Shown piece after piece: positions 13,381-22,086 of a stretch of 41,682 bases of DNA; position 1 is the stretch's first letter, and the number at the start of each line of letters is the position of its first letter. Origin of the DNA: Brevibacterium sp. ZH18 (GTDB lineage Bacteria; Actinomycetota; Actinomycetes; Actinomycetales; Brevibacteriaceae). Under the pieces are notes generated by a model. It was not told the origin of the DNA. It searched no databases and saw only the letters and a program-made list of their open reading frames with translations. The translations under genes and the position numbers were made by a program. The stretch lies in contig NZ_JALDSX010000029.1 of NCBI RefSeq assembly GCF_022748595.1, forward strand, positions 1-41,682, given 5' to 3'.

Positions 13381-13974
13381 TCATTTCGACTTCTCGTCGG
13401 GGTCAGTCTCTTGACGCTCCGGTCCGTCAGCCTCGGACTCGACAGGGTCGGCTCCGTCGTCGGACTCGGACTGTGCACCACCATCGAGGTCGTCGCCTCG
13501 AGACAGGGCATCCCAGGTCGCGGCAGAGTCGAACTCATCACCGTCGGCCTCAGCAGACCTGGCATAGCGGTTCGTACTCGTCCACCGCGCAGAGGCGAAT
13601 GCGACGTAGGCGATGATCACGAGAGCGATCGCCGCCGCGAAGAGAGCGACGATGGGCCACGAGGTGGCGCCGGGTGCCGACACGGACTGCAGTGCCGTGA
13701 CCCCATATCCGACCGCGGCGATGCCCGCGAGGCCGAGAACGATGAATCTCCCGATCTTCCCGAGCATGGCCGAGAGCAATCCTGTGACTGCAATGATCGC
13801 GACGCACGAGGTGGCGATCGGCGAAGCCTGCGATCCCGAATCGTCCGTGACATTCGCCACTCCGGAGGGGCCGAGCGTGTCGGCTGCGACGCCGGCCTGC
13901 CAGGAGGTGAGGCTGATCGCCCAGAGTGCTGCGGCGATGACGAGGACGATGAGGACTCCGCGTGATTTGGTCAT
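13381..13974 (-). CDS. Trp biosynthesis-associated membrane protein
   Basis: A 197-residue protein of the TIGR02234/Trp_oprn_chp type, found next to trpE in actinobacteria. Four transmembrane segments are visible at about 6-24, 51-71, 75-95 and 105-127, with the motif LTSWQ after the first. The C-terminal third (135-197) is very acidic and hydrophilic and probably lies in the cytoplasm. The ATG at 13974 follows the trpE stop by one base (TGAAATG), so the two are coupled. The molecular role is unknown; linkage suggests a part in tryptophan supply or indole-pathway enzymes. Confidence 0.9.
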   Translation of the reverse strand: MTKSRGVLIVLVIAAALWAISLTSWQAGVAADTLGPSGVANVTDDSGSQASPIATSCVAIIAVTGLLSAMLGKIGRFIVLGLAGIAAVGYGVTALQSVSAPGATSWPIVALFAAAIALVIIAYVAFASARWTSTNRYARSAEADGDEFDSAATWDALSRGDDLDGGAQSESDDGADPVESEADGPERQETDPDEKSK

Positions 13975-13975
13975 T

Positions 13976-15748
13976 TCAGCCACGGTACCCTTTGGAGCCG
14001 GAGGCAGCCGACTCGCCGGAGGAGACCGGGCCGACGGAGTCTGCCGGAAAAGTCTCGGAGGCACCGGCCGAGCCCGAAGCCCGTCCCGGGGCCAGCCTCT
14101 GCACGGCTGAGGCGGCCGCTGCCGCACCCAGAACGGCGGCGGCCTTGTTCTGCGATTCCTGGTATTCGGTCTCGGGCACGGAGTCGGCGACGAGTCCGCC
14201 TCCTGCGTAGACGCTCATGACGGAGTCGCGGAGGACCCCAGTGCGGATCGCGATGGCCAGATCCAGGTCGCCGGTGAACGACATGTAGCCCACCACTCCC
14301 CCATAGATCCCCCGACCGATGGGTTCGAGCTCGTCGATGATCTGCAGGGCTCGCGGCTTCGGCGCTCCGGAGAGCGTGCCGGCTGGGAACGTGGCTCGCA
14401 GAACGTCGACGGCCGAGTGCCCCGGCGCCAGTTCACCGCGCACGGTCGAGGAGATATGCATGATGTGGCTGTAGCGCACGATGTCCATGAACTCGCTGAC
14501 ATCGATGGTGCCTGCTCGGCACACCTTCGCGAGGTCGTTTCGAGCGAGGTCGACGAGCATGAGGTGTTCGGCCCGTTCCTTTTCATCAGCGAGCAGCTCA
14601 CGGGCGAACGTGTCGTCCTCCTCCGGCGTCGCACCGCGGGGCCGGGAGCCGGCGATCGGGTGGGTGACGACATTGCCGGAGCGCACGGTGACCAGAGCCT
14701 CCGGTGAGGAGCCGATGATGCTCGCAGGCTGCCCCTGGTCGTCGTGGAGGTTGAGCAGGTACATGAATGGACTCGGGTTCGAATGGCGAAGCATCCGATA
14801 GACCGTGAGCGGATCGGCCTCGCAGTCGGTGTCGAACCGCTGACCGAGGACGACCTGGAAGGCCTCTCCGTCGACGATCTTCGCCTTGACCTGCTCGACA
14901 CCGTCGAGATAGACCTGCGGATCAGTGCGCGTGGCGACCGTGGGCGGGACGAAGTGAGTGCTCGAGATCTCTGCCTCGGCTGGACGCGAAATCCGTTCGA
15001 GCATCGATTCGATTCGGTTTACGCCTGAGCGATAGGCCTCGTCGATGCCTGTGTCTGCACCGTTGACGTTGAACACATTGGCGACGAGCGTCAGTGTGCC
15101 CGAGTAGTGGTCGTAGACGGCGATGTCGCCGGGGATCATCAGCTGCACGGTCGGCAGGTGGTGTTCGTTGGGCCGCGGCGGACCGAGCTTCTCGAACTCG
15201 CGCACCACATCCCACCCGAAGTACCCGACGAAGCTCGAGACCATGGGCGGCAGGGCCGCTTCCGTCTCATCGACGGCGAGCAGTTCGAGGGTCGCTCGGA
15301 CGACGTCGAGGACGCTGCCTTCGGTGGGGATACCCACCGGCGGCGTCCCCTCCCACCGGAAGCTGTCTCCGTCGGAGAACAGCGTTGCCACCGGAGCTGA
15401 GCCGATGAAGGAGTAGCGGGCCCAGGCGCCGGAGACGGCGGATTCGAAGAGGAAGCTGCCGGGTCCGGAATCGGTGAGTTTGCGGTAGAGGCTCAGCGGG
15501 GTCTCCCCGTCGGCGAGCACCTCAGTGTGGACCGGAACCAGTCGATGGTCGGCGCCCGAGGCGCGGAATTCCTCCAGACTGGGGCGGATCCGCAGCCCTG
15601 AGCCGGTCACGCCTGAGCCCGAAGCCTCTGAGCCCGAAGCCCCTGAGCCGGTCGCGCCCGAGCCGGTCACGCCTGAGCCCGAAGCCTCTGAGCCCGAAGC
15701 CTCTGAGCCCGAAGTCCCTGAGTCTTTCGTTTCTGATTCAGTCGGCAC
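13976..15748 (-). CDS. trpE: Anthranilate synthase component I with repeat-rich N-terminus
   Basis: Converts chorismate to anthranilate with ammonia or with a glutaminase partner, which is not in this window. The core shows the tryptophan-feedback motif SFLFES (98-103), [21 protein letters not shown] and [22 protein letters not shown] (family hallmark, here split in two: [14 protein letters not shown] and LQIIDELE). At 590 residues it is some 70-80 longer than usual, because of a Gly/Ser/Glu/Ala/Thr tail at residues 11-51 built from eight 15-bp repeats, and a Ser/Gly-rich C-terminus after about 555. The start is GTG at 15748, overlapping hisI by 11 bases, chosen for GGAAGGAAG six bases upstream. 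No attenuator can fit in this overlap. Confidence 0.95.
   Translation of the reverse strand: MPTESETKDSGTSGSEASGSEASGSGVTGSGATGSGASGSEASGSGVTGSGLRIRPSLEEFRASGADHRLVPVHTEVLADGETPLSLYRKLTDSGPGSFLFESAVSGAWARYSFIGSAPVATLFSDGDSFRWEGTPPVGIPTEGSVLDVVRATLELLAVDETEAALPPMVSSFVGYFGWDVVREFEKLGPPRPNEHHLPTVQLMIPGDIAVYDHYSGTLTLVANVFNVNGADTGIDEAYRSGVNRIESMLERISRPAEAEISSTHFVPPTVATRTDPQVYLDGVEQVKAKIVDGEAFQVVLGQRFDTDCEADPLTVYRMLRHSNPSPFMYLLNLHDDQGQPASIIGSSPEALVTVRSGNVVTHPIAGSRPRGATPEEDDTFARELLADEKERAEHLMLVDLARNDLAKVCRAGTIDVSEFMDIVRYSHIMHISSTVRGELAPGHSAVDVLRATFPAGTLSGAPKPRALQIIDELEPIGRGIYGGVVGYMSFTGDLDLAIAIRTGVLRDSVMSVYAGGGLVADSVPETEYQESQNKAAAVLGAAAAASAVQRLAPGRASGSAGASETFPADSVGPVSSGESAASGSKGYRG
15597..15716 (-). 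repeat. Eight 15-bp in-frame repeats in the 5' end of trpE
   Basis: Eight 15-base units in phase, of two kinds: CCTGAGCCGGTCACG-like (plus-strand reading) and CYTGAGCCCGAAGCC-like. They encode five-residue units [15 protein letters not shown] and GSGAS in TrpE. Units 1-3 and 5-7 are almost identical, which points to duplication of a multi-unit block. Because the unit keeps the frame, copy number could change without harming the gene. Confidence 0.9.
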
Positions 15749-16109
15749 TGATCTTCCTTCCGGTGAAGCACGTCGGTGTCAGCGTGTGACAGGCCGGTCC
15801 CGTCTGCTCGACTTCCATGAGCAGGGCATCGGCGTCGCAGTCAAGGCTGAGGGAGGCGACAGCTTGAGTGTGTCCCGAGGTTTCACCCTTGACCCAGTAC
15901 TCCTGACGAGAGCGCGACCAGTAGGTGGCACGGCCGCTGCTCAGTGTGCGTTCGATAGCCTCGACATCCATCCAGGCCATCATCAGCACTTCGCGGGTCG
16001 TGACCTCCTGAACGATGACGGGGATGAGTCCATCGGCGTTGACGGTGATCAGGTCCCGCCAGTTCTCCGGTGTCGCGTCGATCTCAGAATTCGCATCGTG
16101 TGAGCTCAT
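15738..16109 (-). CDS. hisI: Phosphoribosyl-AMP cyclohydrolase
   Basis: A 123-residue enzyme for the third step of histidine synthesis, opening the adenine ring of PR-AMP. It has the conserved [24 protein letters not shown] stretch (AWM then [14 protein letters not shown]), KGETSGH and the metal-binding DCDADALL together with a C-terminal CHT. It lacks a fused HisE domain; hisE is separate in this window. The ATG at 16109 overlaps the hisF stop (ATGA), and its own end overlaps trpE, joining the histidine and tryptophan blocks into one transcript. Confidence 0.97.
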   Translation of the reverse strand: MSSHDANSEIDATPENWRDLITVNADGLIPVIVQEVTTREVLMMAWMDVEAIERTLSSGRATYWSRSRQEYWVKGETSGHTQAVASLSLDCDADALLMEVEQTGPACHTLTPTCFTGRKISAD

Positions 16110-16870
16110 CGGACCTCGATCCCTTCTGCGCGCAGTGCGCCCTTGACCTCACCGATGGTGAGAGTGCCGAAGTGGAAGACGCTCGCTGCCAGCAGAGCAT
16201 CGGCCCCGGCAGCGACTGCCGGCGCGAAGTGTTCGACGCGCCCAGCACCACCCGAGGCGATGAGCGGCACGTCGACGGCCTGTCGGGCTGCGGAGATGAG
16301 TTCGAGGTCGAAGCCGTCGCGGGTGCCATCGGCGTCGATCGAGTTGAGCAGCACTTCGCCGACGCCGCGTTCGGCCGCCTCGGTGATCCATTCGATCGCA
16401 CAGCGGCCGGTTCCTACACGTCCGCCGCGGGTGGTGACCTCGAAGCCGGAGGCCGTTTCAGCTCCCTGTGTGCGTCTGGCGTCGAGGGAGAGGACGAGGA
16501 CCTGGTTGCCGAAGTGATGGGCGATGTCGCTGATGAGCTGCGGATCGGCCACCGCGGAGGTGTTGACGGAGACTTTGTCGGCACCGTCGCGCAGGAGTCG
16601 ATCGACGTCCTCGACGCTGCGGATCCCTCCGCCGACTGTCAACGGGATGAAGACCTGTTCAGCACAGGCGCGGACGATGTCATGGACCGTCTCGCGATCG
16701 CCGCTGCTGGCGGTGACGTCGAGAAACGTCAGTTCATCGGCTCCCGACTCCCCGTAGCGCTTGGCCAGCTCGACCGGGTCCCCGGCGTCCTTGAGGTTCG
16801 CGAACTTCACGCCTTTGACGACGCGTCCGCCGTCGACGTCGAGACAGGGGATGACTCTGATGGCAACCAT
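16106..16870 (-). CDS. hisF: Imidazole glycerol phosphate synthase subunit HisF
   Basis: A 254-residue cyclase barrel that makes imidazole glycerol phosphate and AICAR with ammonia from HisH (not in this window). Catalytic Asp11 is in [14 protein letters not shown], the second aspartate in VLSLDARR. Phosphate-binding loops are TVGGGIRS and ASGGAG. AAGGAG lies five bases before the ATG at 16870. The frame extends upstream only as an out-of-frame shadow of the carboxyltransferase gene, which ends 10 bases before hisF. Length is normal. Confidence 0.97.
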   Translation of the reverse strand: MVAIRVIPCLDVDGGRVVKGVKFANLKDAGDPVELAKRYGESGADELTFLDVTASSGDRETVHDIVRACAEQVFIPLTVGGGIRSVEDVDRLLRDGADKVSVNTSAVADPQLISDIAHHFGNQVLVLSLDARRTQGAETASGFEVTTRGGRVGTGRCAIEWITEAAERGVGEVLLNSIDADGTRDGFDLELISAARQAVDVPLIASGGAGRVEHFAPAVAAGADALLAASVFHFGTLTIGEVKGALRAEGIEVR

Positions 16871-16880
16871 GGTGCTCCTT

Positions 16881-18383
16881 CTAGATTCCCAGTCTCCGGT
16901 ACCGATCCATCCTGTGGGCCAGACGGCGGTCGGAGGGTTCGCGCATGAGTTCGATGATCTCGTGCTCCAGTGTGGCACCCACTCGCGCCACGAAGTCCAG
17001 CGGCTCATCGCTGGCGTCGGGGTGCTCGGCGATGATGCGGTCGACGACACCTGTGGACTGGAGCATCGGCGCGTGCACGCCCTGGCTCTGAGCCATCTCG
17101 GGCGCGCGGTCGGTCGTACGGTGCACGATCGCCGAGGCGCCTTCGGGCGGCAGCGGTGAGAGCCACCCGTTCTGGGCGCTGAGCACGCGGTCCGCGGGGA
17201 TCAGCGCCAGGGCTCCGCCGCCGGATCCCTCGCCGAGGATGAGTGAGACGGACGGTGCGTCGAGGTTTGCGAGGTCAGCGAGGCTGCGCGCGATCTCACC
17301 GGCGATGCCTCCCTCCTCGGCGGACTTCGACAGGGCGGCACCCGGGGTGTCGATGACGGTCACCAACGGCAGGTGGAGCTCATCTGCCAGTCGCATTCCG
17401 CGCCTGGCCTCTCGCAGTGCGGCAGGCCCCAATGGAGCACGCGAGTCCTGGCGGAAGCGATCCTGACCGAGGACGATGCACGGAGCCGAGCCGAACTTCG
17501 CGATCGCGAGCAGCAGACCGGGGTCCTTCTCCCCCTGTCCGGTGCCGTTGAGCGGCAGGACGGTGTTCGCAGCCGTGCGCAGCAGGTCGCGGACTCCGGG
17601 ACGTTCGGGACGGCGCGACCTGGTGATGGCGTCCCAGGCGTCGGACTCAGGGTCCACCACCTCGGGGCGGGTGTCGGGATCGGCCACTCGCTCGGGGATC
17701 TCCTTGGCGCCCATGAGGACGTCGAGGACCCGGGAGACCGTGGCTTGGATGCGCTCGGGGCTGATCACGGCGTCGATGATGCCGTGTTTGTGCAGATTCT
17801 CACCGGTCTGGACGTTCTCGGGGAACTTCTCTCCGTAGATCGCCTCGTAGACCCGGGGGCCGAGGAACCCGATGAGGGATCCGGATTCGGCCACGGTCAC
17901 GTGTCCCATGGATCCCCACGAAGCGAACACCCCACCCGTGGTCGGATGCCGCAGGTAGACCAGGTAGGGCAGGCCCGCCCTGCGGTGGGCGACGACCGCG
18001 TTGGTGATCTTCACCATCGACAGGAACGCGACCGTGCCCTCCTGCATCCGGGTGCCGCCCGAAGCCGGTCCGGCCAGCAGCGGCAGTCCTTCGAGAGTGG
18101 CGCGTTCGATCGCATCGACGAGGCGCTGAGCCGCGGCGACCCCGATCGATCCGGCCAGGAAGCGGAACTCACCGGCCACGATGGCGACCCGCCGGCCCTC
18201 GATCGTGCCCTCGCCGGTGATGATGGCCTCGTCGACTCCCGACTTCTCCCGTGCCGCGGCGAGTTCGGCCGCGTACTCCTCCGATATCGCCGAGGCGGGG
18301 GTGATCGGGGTCGTGTCCCAGGACCTGAAGGACCCGTCGTCCACGACGATGTCGACGAGTTCGTGTGCGTTCAACCGTGCCAC
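16881..18383 (-). CDS. Acetyl-CoA carboxylase carboxyltransferase, fused beta-alpha (AccD3-like)
   Basis: A 500-residue biotin-dependent carboxyltransferase in which the N-terminal half (to about 240) resembles AccD and the C-terminal half AccA, as in mycobacterial AccD3. Visible oxyanion-hole glycine motifs are [13 protein letters not shown] and [14 protein letters not shown] in the first half, and [11 protein letters not shown] in the second. The AccD zinc-finger cysteines are missing (only one cysteine in the whole protein). No biotin carboxylase or biotin carrier gene is nearby, so partners must lie elsewhere. The start is GTG at 18383 with AGGAG eight bases upstream. It follows a CoA transferase gene and precedes hisF by 10 bases. 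Acyl-CoA substrate is unknown; acetyl-CoA is the default guess. Confidence 0.88.
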   Translation of the reverse strand: MARLNAHELVDIVVDDGSFRSWDTTPITPASAISEEYAAELAAAREKSGVDEAIITGEGTIEGRRVAIVAGEFRFLAGSIGVAAAQRLVDAIERATLEGLPLLAGPASGGTRMQEGTVAFLSMVKITNAVVAHRRAGLPYLVYLRHPTTGGVFASWGSMGHVTVAESGSLIGFLGPRVYEAIYGEKFPENVQTGENLHKHGIIDAVISPERIQATVSRVLDVLMGAKEIPERVADPDTRPEVVDPESDAWDAITRSRRPERPGVRDLLRTAANTVLPLNGTGQGEKDPGLLLAIAKFGSAPCIVLGQDRFRQDSRAPLGPAALREARRGMRLADELHLPLVTVIDTPGAALSKSAEEGGIAGEIARSLADLANLDAPSVSLILGEGSGGGALALIPADRVLSAQNGWLSPLPPEGASAIVHRTTDRAPEMAQSQGVHAPMLQSTGVVDRIIAEHPDASDEPLDFVARVGATLEHEIIELMREPSDRRLAHRMDRYRRLGI

Positions 18384-18452
18384 GTGCGTATCTCCTGTTT
18401 CAGATGGATCGGACCGGCATCACTGCCGAGAACATGCTGCGAGGACGAAGGT

Positions 18453-19658
18453 CTAGTTCGACGAATCCAGCCAGGCCACGATGGATTCGGCGTCCTCGTC
18501 GAGCAGCGGCGGAGCATCATGCGTCTTCTTCGTGGTCTCGACCTCGGACTCACCGAAGGCGTCGAAGAAGCGCAGCGGCGGTCCGGGCAGGTCGATGTCA
18601 CCGAGGACCGGGTGGTCGACGGAGACCTTGAGCCCCTGGCTCAGCGCCTGATCCCAGGAGTAGACCTCTTCGAGGGTCCGGACGGTGCCGGCGGGGATGC
18701 CCGCGGCCGAGAGCTTGGCCAGGAGTTCGTCCGATTCGAACTCCGCGAACCGGGATTCGATGAGCTCGATGACGGCGCCGCGGTTGCCCACGCGCACAGC
18801 ATTGTCTTCCATGCCCTCGGTGGCCGGGTCGATGTCGAAGGCGGCGCAGAACTTCTGCCACAGGTTCTCGTTGCCCACCGAGATCTGCACGGCGCCCTCT
18901 TTGCATTTGAACAGGCCATAGGGCGAGAGCGAGGGGTGGTGGTTGCCGCCCGGCTGCGGGTTCTGACCGGCGACCGTGGCGCGGGTGCCCTGGAAGGCGT
19001 GGACGCCGACCATGCCGGCGATGAGGGAGGTCCGCACAACCTTGCCCTTGCCCGTGCGTTCGCGTTCGAGGAGAGCTGCGAGCACACCGTAGGAACCGTA
19101 GATGCCGGCGAGGAGGTCGGCAATCGGAACCCCCACGCGCTGCATGTCGTCAGGACCCGAACCGGTCAGCGACATCAGACCGGCTTCGCCCTGTGCGATC
19201 TGGTCGTATCCGGCGCGGGAAGCCTCCGGGCCGTCGTGGCCGAAGCCGGTGATGGAGAGGATGATGAGGCGCGGATTGATCTCCATGCACACGGCAGTCG
19301 AGAATCCGAGTCGATCGAGGACACCGGAGCGGAAGTTCTCGATGAGCACGTCGGCGCGGGAGATGAGCTCACGCAGGGTGGACTTGCCGGTTTCGGACTT
19401 GAGGTCGAGGGCGATGGACTCCTTGTTGCGGTTGCAGGAGAAGAAGTACGTGGCCTGCGGGTTGTCTTCGGGTCCGACGAAGGGAGGGCCCCAGGAGCGC
19501 GAGTCATCGCCCTTGCCCGGATTCTCAACCTTGATCACTCGAGCACCGAGGTCGCCGAACATCATTCCGGCGTGGGGGCCTGCCAGCGCGCGTGAGAGAT
19601 CGATGACCGTGTATCCGGTCAGTGGGCCTTGGTCACCTGCGGGTGAGTCGTTCGACAT
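18453..19658 (-). CDS. CaiB/BaiF-type (class III) acyl-CoA transferase
   Basis: A 401-residue protein of the interlocked-dimer CoA transferase family, which moves CoA between carboxylic acids through an aspartyl anhydride. The catalytic aspartate is Asp152 in the motif GYDQIAQ. Other family features are VIDLSRALAGP near the N-terminus, GDLGARVIKVE (35-45), NRNKESIALDLK and the C-terminal VSVDHPVLG segment. The ATG at 19658 has a strong AAGGAGG seven bases upstream, located inside the end of the preceding gene. Placed between a hisG-linked membrane protein and the carboxyltransferase, it suggests use of an organic acid as CoA thioester, but the substrate cannot be told from sequence. Confidence 0.9.
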   Translation of the reverse strand: MSNDSPAGDQGPLTGYTVIDLSRALAGPHAGMMFGDLGARVIKVENPGKGDDSRSWGPPFVGPEDNPQATYFFSCNRNKESIALDLKSETGKSTLRELISRADVLIENFRSGVLDRLGFSTAVCMEINPRLIILSITGFGHDGPEASRAGYDQIAQGEAGLMSLTGSGPDDMQRVGVPIADLLAGIYGSYGVLAALLERERTGKGKVVRTSLIAGMVGVHAFQGTRATVAGQNPQPGGNHHPSLSPYGLFKCKEGAVQISVGNENLWQKFCAAFDIDPATEGMEDNAVRVGNRGAVIELIESRFAEFESDELLAKLSAAGIPAGTVRTLEEVYSWDQALSQGLKVSVDHPVLGDIDLPGPPLRFFDAFGESEVETTKKTHDAPPLLDEDAESIVAWLDSSN

Positions 19659-19660
19659 TC

Positions 19661-20122
19661 CTAGTCCTCCTTGAAGTGGGTCCATCTAGCGATGAGCATA
19701 CGCAATCGTCGGCACTCCTCGTGCGCGCGGGGTCCGTCCGCGTGCTGGATTGCCATCACCGAGTACGTGGTTCCGTCTGCGAGGTCGAGGATCGGCCACG
19801 GATCGTCGCCTTCAGGCGAGAACGTGACGCCGAGGATCTGCCCCCAGGCGAAGGTGCGTGTGCGGATCATGTTCTTCACGGCCAGTCCCGATTCGCTGGG
19901 ACGGGCCTGGATGTCCGCGACGCGCAGCAATGCGGCCGCGAAGATGATGCCCAGGACGTTCATCCAGACGGAATCGAGCGTGGTCCAGGGCTTCCAGTCG
20001 ACCACGATGAGCGCCACGGACAGCACCGCGAATCCGATGAAGACCGCAATGGCGCCGACGATGCTGATGACCCGCACCTGGCGGGGCCGGAAGATCCGGA
20101 ACTCAGATTCGGCAGGCGCCAA
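19661..20122 (-). CDS. PH-domain membrane protein after hisG
   Basis: A 153-residue protein with two transmembrane segments (about 18-41 and 50-67) followed by a beta-rich domain resembling bacterial PH domains (bPH_6 type; RTRTFAWGQILGVTF and DGTTYSVMAIQ are typical). The apparent start is TTG at 20122, which overlaps the end of hisG by 20 bases; GGTGA lies 8 bases upstream and no ATG is available, so the exact start is uncertain. A small membrane protein also follows hisG in other actinobacteria, from memory. Function unknown. Confidence 0.75.
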   Translation of the reverse strand: MAPAESEFRIFRPRQVRVISIVGAIAVFIGFAVLSVALIVVDWKPWTTLDSVWMNVLGIIFAAALLRVADIQARPSESGLAVKNMIRTRTFAWGQILGVTFSPEGDDPWPILDLADGTTYSVMAIQHADGPRAHEECRRLRMLIARWTHFKED

Positions 20123-20942
20123 TGTTCGTCACCAGAATCGCGCGGGCACCGACTGCGTAGAGCCGGTCCATGACGTTGTTGACCTCTTTGGATTCGACCA
20201 TGACCCGGGCTGCGACCCAGCCGGTCTCCTGCAGAGGGGAGATCGTCGGGGATTCGAGTCCGGGGGTGAGGCCGAGTGCCTCGGGCAGCAGGCGCTCTTC
20301 AATGTTGTAGTCGACGAGGACGTACTGGCGGGCGACCATGACTGATTCGAGTCGGCGCCTGAGCACCTCGACCGTCTCGGCTGCGCCCTCGCGCTGGACG
20401 AGGACCGCTTCGGATTCGAGCAGCGGTTCACCGAAGGTTTCGAGTCCCGCGGCACGCAGGGTGCTGCCGGTCTCGACGACGTCGGCGATCGCATCGGCCA
20501 CGCCGAGCTGGATCGAAACTTCGATCGCACCGTCGAGCTGCACGGTCTTCGCGTCGATGCCGCGGGCTTCGAGGTCTGCTTCCACGAGGTTCGGGAAGCT
20601 CGTGGCGATCCGCGTCCCGGCCAGTTCGGCTGCCGAGGAGTAGGTTCCGGCGACCCCGGCGTAGAAGAAGCGGGAGGCACCGAATCCGAGGCCGATGACC
20701 TCTTGGGCCTCGGCCTTCGACTCGAGCAGAAGGTCACGACCGGTGATGCCGGCGTCGAGGATTCCCGATCCGACGTAGATCGCGATGTCCCGGGGGCGGA
20801 GGTAGAAGAATTCGACCCCGTTGACCTCATCCTGATGGACGAGAGTCTTGCTGCCCCGGCGAGTGGAATATCCGGCCTCGCTGAGCATATCGGAGGCGGC
20901 TTCGGACAGGGCGCCCTTGTTCGGCACGGCTACACGCAGCAT
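20103..20942 (-). CDS. hisG: ATP phosphoribosyltransferase (long form)
   Basis: Catalyses the first and feedback-controlled step of histidine synthesis, joining PRPP and ATP. The 279-residue length with a C-terminal regulatory region (from about 205, including the final VTNIGACRI segment) marks the long HisG_L type, which does not need HisZ. Motifs are PNKGALSE at the N-terminus, the AIYVGSGILDAGITGRD segment (in pieces VGSGILDAGITG), and the PRPP-binding DVVETGSTLRAAGL. The ATG at 20942 has GAAGGA six bases upstream. It follows hisE with an 83-base spacer that contains an inverted repeat. Confidence 0.97.
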   Translation of the reverse strand: MLRVAVPNKGALSEAASDMLSEAGYSTRRGSKTLVHQDEVNGVEFFYLRPRDIAIYVGSGILDAGITGRDLLLESKAEAQEVIGLGFGASRFFYAGVAGTYSSAAELAGTRIATSFPNLVEADLEARGIDAKTVQLDGAIEVSIQLGVADAIADVVETGSTLRAAGLETFGEPLLESEAVLVQREGAAETVEVLRRRLESVMVARQYVLVDYNIEERLLPEALGLTPGLESPTISPLQETGWVAARVMVESKEVNNVMDRLYAVGARAILVTNIGACRI

Positions 20943-20986
20943 GGTGTCCTTCGGTGTTTCATCGTCGTCAGCAGTTGTGAGGATGC

Positions 20987-21017
20987 CCGTTCGGCGACCA
21001 CGGTCGTCGGTGAACGG
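20987..21017. other. Inverted repeat between hisE and hisG
   Basis: CCGTTC at 20987-20992 pairs with GAACGG at 21012-21017, and an inner CGACC / GGTCG pair extends the structure. It occupies the only spacer in the hisE-hisG pair. It could be an RNA processing or attenuation hairpin or a protein-binding palindrome; there is no T-tract. Confidence 0.35.
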
Positions 21018-21025
21018 ACGAAAGG

Positions 21026-21289
21026 CTAGAGGTGGGTGTTGACGTCGTCGAGGCTGAGGCCCTTGGCGACCATGAGCACTTGCAGATGGTAGAGCAGTTG
21101 GGAGATCTCCTCGGCGAGCTCGTCCTTGGTCTCGTATTCGGCGGCCATCCAGACTTCGGCGGCCTCTTCGACGACTTTCTTTCCGATCGCATGGACTCCG
21201 GCGTCGAGTTCCGCGACGGTCTTCGAGCCGTCGGGGCGTTCGAGGGATTTCTGCAGGAGTTCGGCGTAGAGCGAGTCAAAGGTCTTCAC
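21026..21289 (-). CDS. hisE: Phosphoribosyl-ATP pyrophosphatase
   Basis: An 87-residue hydrolase for the second step of histidine synthesis. The MazG-like helices carry the metal-binding acidic motif [17 protein letters not shown] and [14 protein letters not shown]. The start is debatable: GTG at 21289 gives the family-typical [11 protein letters not shown], while ATG at 21307 or GTG at 21337 would add 6 or 16 residues. None has a good ribosome binding site. GTG 21289 is preceded at 6 bases by TACGCT, a possible -10 box, which would suit a leaderless message. It begins a new run, 69 bases after the PnuC-like gene. Confidence 0.93.
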   Translation of the reverse strand: MKTFDSLYAELLQKSLERPDGSKTVAELDAGVHAIGKKVVEEAAEVWMAAEYETKDELAEEISQLLYHLQVLMVAKGLSLDDVNTHL

Positions 21290-21295
21290 GCATCC

Positions 21296-21301
21296 AGCGT
21301 A
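21296..21301 (-). promoter_or_regulatory. Candidate -10 box (TACGCT) of hisE
   Basis: TACGCT fits TAnnnT and lies 6 bases before the GTG start of hisE, where no Shine-Dalgarno sequence is seen. No -35 consensus. It is the weakest of the start-proximal boxes in this window. Confidence 0.25.
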
Positions 21302-21358
21302 GTACATCGACCCGGGAGTGATTGCTTCGGGTCTCACTCGGCGGACGTGCTCCTGGTC

Positions 21359-22024
21359 TCAGTCCTCGGGGCCGCGGTTGACATCCGTGGCACCGAGGTG
21401 GGGCGCGGAGATCGTCTGCTTCGACCGCTTCGACCAGTCGAGGAAGCCGACGATGACCATGACGAGGAAGAAGAGGTACACGGCGCCGGAGAACACGAGC
21501 CCACCGGCCACAGCCAAAGGGATGCCGACGAGGTCGACGGCCAGCCACACGAACCAGAATTCGACGATGGCCCGACCCTGGGCGTACATGGCCACGAGCG
21601 AGCCGATGAAGATGTACGCGTCCGGGTAGGGATTCCATGACCAGCCGCCGGAGGCGAGGATGAACCCGAAGACACCGGTCCCGACGAGCAGGACGCCGAG
21701 CAGAATCAGGCGCTCCTTCCACGTGGCCCAGCGGATGATGACCTCACCGGAGGCTTCCCGCGACTTCTTCCACTGCGTCCAGCCCCAGACTGCGGCGACG
21801 ATGATGACGACCTGGCGCGAGGCGTTGCCGCCCAACCCGGCCGAGATGCTGGCGCAGAAGAGCAGGATGGAGCCGATGATCTGGACCGGCCAGGACAGGA
21901 TGTTGCGGCGCAGCGCCAGGACCACGGTGGCCAGGGCGCAGATGTTGCCGAACAGGTCCGAGTACGGCACGGGCTTGCCCAGCAGTTCGAATGCCGGGGT
22001 GTTCAGCCAGTTGAGCAGTTCCAT
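21359..22024 (-). CDS. PnuC-family vitamin transporter (nicotinamide riboside or riboflavin)
   Basis: A 221-residue membrane protein with about seven hydrophobic segments and the PnuC family pattern: LSWPVQIIGS (44-53), WGWTQWK, and the late NPYPDAYIF, GRAIVEFWFVWLAVDLVGIP motif (in the family this W-xx-W-xxx-D region lines the substrate site). PnuC proteins carry nicotinamide riboside; the close relative RibM/PnuX in actinobacteria carries riboflavin. It follows rpe by 62 bases, the position where rib genes often follow rpe in actinobacteria, so riboflavin is a serious option. No FMN riboswitch fits in the spacer. The ATG at 22024 has AGAGAG upstream. Confidence 0.85.
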   Translation of the reverse strand: MELLNWLNTPAFELLGKPVPYSDLFGNICALATVVLALRRNILSWPVQIIGSILLFCASISAGLGGNASRQVVIIVAAVWGWTQWKKSREASGEVIIRWATWKERLILLGVLLVGTGVFGFILASGGWSWNPYPDAYIFIGSLVAMYAQGRAIVEFWFVWLAVDLVGIPLAVAGGLVFSGAVYLFFLVMVIVGFLDWSKRSKQTISAPHLGATDVNRGPED

Positions 22025-22086
22025 ATCGGCTCTCTTCGATCGGCGCTGCTCGGTTCAGGACCGGAGCAGCACGCGTGGTCTACGGG

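Noticed and set aside
15738..15780. Tryptophan attenuator before trpE
   Set aside because: hisI overlaps trpE; no leader peptide with tryptophan codons or terminator.
22025..22086. FMN riboswitch before the PnuC-like gene
   Set aside because: Only 62 bases separate it from rpe, too short for an FMN element, and no conserved core is seen.
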